Assembly (NCBI GenBank): GCA_036399695.1 | Contig: DASWMP010000202.1 | Location: forward strand, 1-10,565 | Reading direction: 5' to 3' | Length of the DNA stretch: 10,565 bases | Source: DASVEE01 sp036399695 | GTDB taxonomy: Bacteria; Acidobacteriota; Thermoanaerobaculia; Gp7-AA8 | Shown here: piece after piece, positions 5,629-10,565 of the stretch | Layout: the number at the start of each line of letters is the position of its first letter | Numbering within the stretch: the first letter of the stretch is position 1 | The notes under the pieces: model-generated | The model's database searches: none | What the model was told of the DNA's origin: nothing | What the model saw: the letters and a program-made list of their open reading frames with translations, nothing else | Translations under genes and position numbers: made by a program

Positions 5629-7110
5629 CTAGTGGTCCCGGACCCAAGCGATCGCGGCGTCGAGCACGGCGGCGTCGGGGGCGGCGCCGGCGGTGCTGGT
5701 GCCCGGCAGCGGCGTGGGGATGGCGAGGTCCGGCACCACGCCGCGGAGGGAGCGGTCGCCGTTCGGGCGGACGAAGTAGCTCTTCGGATAGGTGACGGAG
5801 AGACCGGTGCGGGGGAGGGTGAAGCGGACGGACGAAGCGTACGTGGTCGGTAGGTCGCCGGTCTCTTCGCCGAGAATCGTGGCGAAACCGTAGTCCTGAA
5901 CCATCGCGGCCATGCTGGCGGAATTGGAGTAGCTGTGCCGGTTGACGAGCACGTACACGCGGCCCTCGTAGCGTGACGCCGCGCGCGGCTGGACATACGG
6001 CAGCTCGAACAGGAACGTCTCCCCTGCTCTACGGCGGCTCATCTCGGCGTACATGCGGCCGACGAGGCTGGCGCCGTCGTACGGCTCTCCCTCTTTCGGC
6101 GCATAGGCGGCCAGCGTCTGCGGACTGACTTTGAGGTGGAAGGCATCGGAGAAACGGAACGGCCGGCGGGCGAACCAGGCGACGAGGTGGTCGCTGAAGG
6201 AGTTGTCGCCGCCGGGGTTGTTGCGCACGTCGACGATCAGCTTGCCGGCACCCGCGGCGAGAACCTGCGCAAAAGCTCCGTCGACGAACGAGTGGAACGC
6301 CGTCACGTCCATGGAGTCGCCCCCTTCCACGTTGTAGAAGGGACCGGGGCGGAGATACGCGATGCCGCCCTCGAGGATGCGCACCTCGCGCTGGTGGAGC
6401 CGCGTCGACCAGCGGCTCTTCAGCGGCTCGACCTCGCCGATCGATTTACCGGCGACCGTGACCGTCGTGCGCCCTTCCGGCCGCATGACCTCCAGCGTGA
6501 AGACATCGATGCTGCCGCGGTCGAGCCACAGCCAGCGGGGAAAATACTCTTCGAGCTGGGCGTTGACGAAGTAAGCGGTCTCGCCTGAAACATAGCGCCC
6601 GATCGTGGCCACTTCATCCGCCATGGGACGGCCGTCGAGGGAGAGGAGCTCGGTACCGGGTGCGAGCCGCGGGTCGCCGGTGTAGTCGTGGGCCACGAAC
6701 ACGCGGCCATCCTCGACACGGATGTCGAGCGGCAGGATCTTCCCGCTGTCGCGCGCGGCGATGTAGTCGGCCACCGGAAAGTCGAGCCGGGCGTGTCCCA
6801 CGCGTCCGAAGGCGACGAACGGCTGAAACAAGCGCACGACCTCGCGTGCCGTCATGCCGTCGCGGATCGCCTCGCGCGTCGCCGCATACAGGCGGTCGTA
6901 ATCCGCTTTCCCGCGGAAGGCGAAGAGGTCGTAGTGCGCTGCCTGGAGGCCCGAGTAGAGCTCGGCCAGTTCCGCGCGCAGCTCCGCGGCAGTCCACGCC
7001 TCGGCCACCGCCGCGGCAGGCGGTGCCGGGGCGGCAGGCGGCGAATGCGTGGCGCAGGCGGCGAGGAGCAGGCAGACGAGAACCGGCAGGACGCGCTTCC
7101 GTGACGGCAT
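5629..7110 (-). CDS. S41-family (tail-specific type) protease, predicted lipoprotein
   Basis: 493 aa from the ATG at 7110. The frame extends to 7248, but this ATG opens a perfect lipoprotein signal peptide: MPSRKR, a hydrophobic core and lipobox LAAC with C19. A Pro/Ala linker follows (~23-36). An N-terminal helical domain runs to about 110 and a PDZ-like region lies around 125-225. The S41 catalytic domain begins near 245. It includes LIVDVRNNPGGDNSFSDHL (291-309), the nucleophile region VNRHSYSNSASMAAM (389-403, serine S395 or S397), GEETGD at 414-419 and GVVPDLAI at 457-464. The protein is probably anchored in a membrane, facing the periplasm or outside, and cleaves unknown proteins. The kinase gene lies upstream on the same strand with a 150-bp gap, so co-transcription is possible. 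The YSNS variant resembles S41 members of Bacteroidetes and Acidobacteria more than classic CtpA. Confidence 0.9.
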   Translation of the reverse strand: MPSRKRVLPVLVCLLLAACATHSPPAAPAPPAAAVAEAWTAAELRAELAELYSGLQAAHYDLFAFRGKADYDRLYAATREAIRDGMTAREVVRLFQPFVAFGRVGHARLDFPVADYIAARDSGKILPLDIRVEDGRVFVAHDYTGDPRLAPGTELLSLDGRPMADEVATIGRYVSGETAYFVNAQLEEYFPRWLWLDRGSIDVFTLEVMRPEGRTTVTVAGKSIGEVEPLKSRWSTRLHQREVRILEGGIAYLRPGPFYNVEGGDSMDVTAFHSFVDGAFAQVLAAGAGKLIVDVRNNPGGDNSFSDHLVAWFARRPFRFSDAFHLKVSPQTLAAYAPKEGEPYDGASLVGRMYAEMSRRRAGETFLFELPYVQPRAASRYEGRVYVLVNRHSYSNSASMAAMVQDYGFATILGEETGDLPTTYASSVRFTLPRTGLSVTYPKSYFVRPNGDRSLRGVVPDLAIPTPLPGTSTAGAAPDAAVLDAAIAWVRDH

Positions 7111-7122
7111 ATGGACCGCGGC

Positions 7123-7128
7123 ATGATA
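7123..7128 (-). promoter_or_regulatory. Candidate -10 box (TATCAT) of the S41 protease gene
   Basis: TATCAT on the minus strand is one base off consensus and ends 12 nt before the ATG at 7110. This predicts a very short or no leader. The -35 region is poor. It would give the protease a promoter separate from the kinase. Confidence 0.25.
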
Positions 7129-7260
7129 GCGGGCCCGGGGCGTGGGACCACCGCGGTGCCGTGCGCGAGCTCCGCGGTCCTCGGCCGGATTCGGGCATCC
7201 GCTCGGTCTTACGCCGCGGGCCCCATCGTCTGGCCGCCTCGTCTCCACAGCGACCTCCGG

Positions 7261-9726
<2,466 letters not shown>

Positions 9727-9789
9727 CGAGCGCCCCGCGCACGGCTGGCGCAGGCCGGACCTCTCCGCTGGGTTGGGGGCATGGTCCGT

Positions 9790-9795
9790 ATTCTA
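9790..9795 (-). promoter_or_regulatory. Candidate -10 box (TAGAAT) of the kinase gene
   Basis: TAGAAT on the minus strand is the same hexamer as at 5092-5097. It is followed by ACGG, compared with CGG there, and lies about 64 bp upstream of the kinase ATG. No clear -35 is seen. Between it and the 42-bp array (9796-9905) I see nothing recognisable. Confidence 0.3.
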
Positions 9796-9910
9796 GGCGT
9801 ATTCGGGGAGATGGGACTCGCCCGCGCGAAGACGACCGCACCCTCGGTCTGAGTATCCGAACCTCGACTGGAGGACCCTCTCCATAAAGGCAACGGCGGG
9901 TCAGCTATCC

Positions 9911-10130
9911 GCCATGCGATGGGGTGAATGCGACTTCAAGTCACCTGAATCCCATCATGGATCGCCTTTAAGTGACTTCAAGTCGCTTGAACGATCCATG
10001 GATAGCATTCAAGTGACTGCAGGTCGGATGCATCTCATCCATGGCGATATAGATGCGACTTTCGGTGGGGTGAATCTCATTCATGGATCGCATTCGGGCG
10101 GTTTGGGATCGGGTGAACGCGACCCTGGGG
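9911..10130. repeat. ~42-bp imperfect tandem array with alternating palindromes
   Basis: CATGG or CATGC cores recur at 9913, 9956, 9997, 10040 and 10082, spacings 43, 41, 43 and 42 bp. Midway between them are ACTTCAAGT-like dyads. The best is AAGTGACTTCAAGTCGCTT (9970-9988), palindromic but for one pair, and ATCCATGGAT (9994-10003) is a perfect one. GGGTGAA-T/C-GCGAC also recurs near 9921 and 10111, so the array fades out around 10130. It has the same period class as 5257-5424 but a different sequence, and contains no spacers. It fills most of the 513-bp divergent gap between the kinase and XRE genes. A plus-strand frame runs through it from 9914 but looks non-coding. From 10131 to 10239 I see only a possible TACCAT (10225-10230) just before the XRE start. 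Confidence 0.7.
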
Positions 10131-10239
10131 GACGTTGGTGGCTTTGGCGGGCGAGTGTCGGAGATTACTGCGTCGCGGTTCGGACGATGCCGCGGGCCGA
10201 TGGATGTGGGCGTTCCGGCCGCGTTACCATTAGCGTCCT

Positions 10240-10512
10240 ATGCCGCCGGCTCGGGTGCTCGACGAGGACGCGGCGCGTTTTGGCGCGCTGGTGGCTCGGC
10301 TTCGGAACGAGCGGGGGTGGTCGCTGGCGGATCTCTCCCGGGGCAGCGGGATGAATGCGAGCTGGCTCAGCGTCCTCGAGCGAGGCCTGAACATGCCCAG
10401 TCTCGCGACGATCCTCAAGCTCGCCGGGGTGTTCGGCGTCGAGGCAGCGGAACTGGTGCGTCAGGTCGAGCAGGCGCGGCATGTGCCGCTCGTGCCCGCA
10501 GCCAAGTCGTAG
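10240..10512 (+). CDS. Small XRE-family helix-turn-helix regulator
   Basis: 90 aa, starting at an ATG with no visible Shine-Dalgarno. A Cro/C1-type (HTH_3) domain covers about 13-75: the LVARLRNERGWSLADLSRGS segment holds helices 1-2, then MNASWLSVLERGLNMPSLAT (38-57) covers the recognition helix and the characteristic ERG..MPS turn, then LKLAGVFGVEAAEL. There is no effector or dimerisation domain beyond a short basic tail. It probably binds DNA as a dimer, but the target is unknown. Its position directly beyond the 9911-10130 palindrome array makes the array a candidate binding region, which is inference only. It could be a lone regulator or the first gene of an operon leaving the window. 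The last 53 bp of the window hold nothing recognisable. Confidence 0.85.
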   Translation: MPPARVLDEDAARFGALVARLRNERGWSLADLSRGSGMNASWLSVLERGLNMPSLATILKLAGVFGVEAAELVRQVEQARHVPLVPAAKS

Positions 10513-10565
10513 GCACACTTCGCTCGCGGCGGCCTGGTTGGGCGTAGCGCCTTGGAGGAGCCGGG

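Noticed and set aside
7111..7248. N-terminal extension of the S41 protease
   Set aside because: The extension is Arg/Gly/Pro-rich and would bury an otherwise perfect lipoprotein signal peptide that starts at 7110.
9914..10354. 146-aa plus-strand frame through the 42-bp array and into the XRE gene
   Set aside because: It overlaps the XRE gene in another frame and reads the repeats. The period is not constant (41-43 bp), so it would not be kept in frame as a protein repeat.

Overview
The window is a high-GC bacterial chromosome fragment. Gene content and style suggest Acidobacteriota (possibly a Thermoanaerobaculia-like lineage) or a similar soil or metagenomic phylum. The clues are a PknB-type kinase fused to a large polytopic membrane region, a lipoprotein S41 protease, a DUF433/DUF5615 toxin-antitoxin pair, and many small dispersed palindromic repeats. 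The assignment is inferred from general knowledge and was not tested by a search.

Layout, left to right. Positions 1-192 hold an inverted pair of a REP-like hairpin repeat. Positions 193-492 (minus) are the C-terminal remnant of a YtcJ-like amidohydrolase. Positions 536-1540 (plus, TTG start) encode a YdjM/DUF457 membrane-bound predicted metal-dependent hydrolase. A repeat-bearing gap follows. Positions 1709-4387 (plus) encode phosphoenolpyruvate carboxylase, complete from start to the terminal RNTG. It carries two in-frame additions made of repeat DNA: a 7-bp tandem repeat and a full copy of the REP hairpin. Positions 4451-5046 (minus) are a two-gene toxin-antitoxin operon with TGATG coupling. 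Positions 5047-5628 are gene-free but packed with inverted repeats and a 21-bp tandem array. Positions 5629-7110 (minus) encode an S41 lipoprotein protease, and 7261-9726 (minus) the membrane Ser/Thr kinase. Positions 9727-10239 are a divergent intergenic region with a second, 42-bp-period palindrome array. Positions 10240-10512 (plus) encode a small XRE-type regulator.

The genes do not form one pathway. PEP carboxylase is central metabolism and the toxin-antitoxin pair is a stand-alone accessory unit. The kinase and protease are codirectional, 150 bp apart, and may be co-transcribed as envelope signalling or proteolysis genes. The XRE gene faces away from the kinase across the second array.

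The most unusual aspect is the repeat content. Several distinct families of short palindromic repeats lie in about 10 kb, two of them arrays whose symmetry centres are spaced by about one or two DNA helical turns, and two repeat insertions are tolerated in-frame inside an otherwise intact enzyme. I do not see a clear new defence or biosynthetic system.
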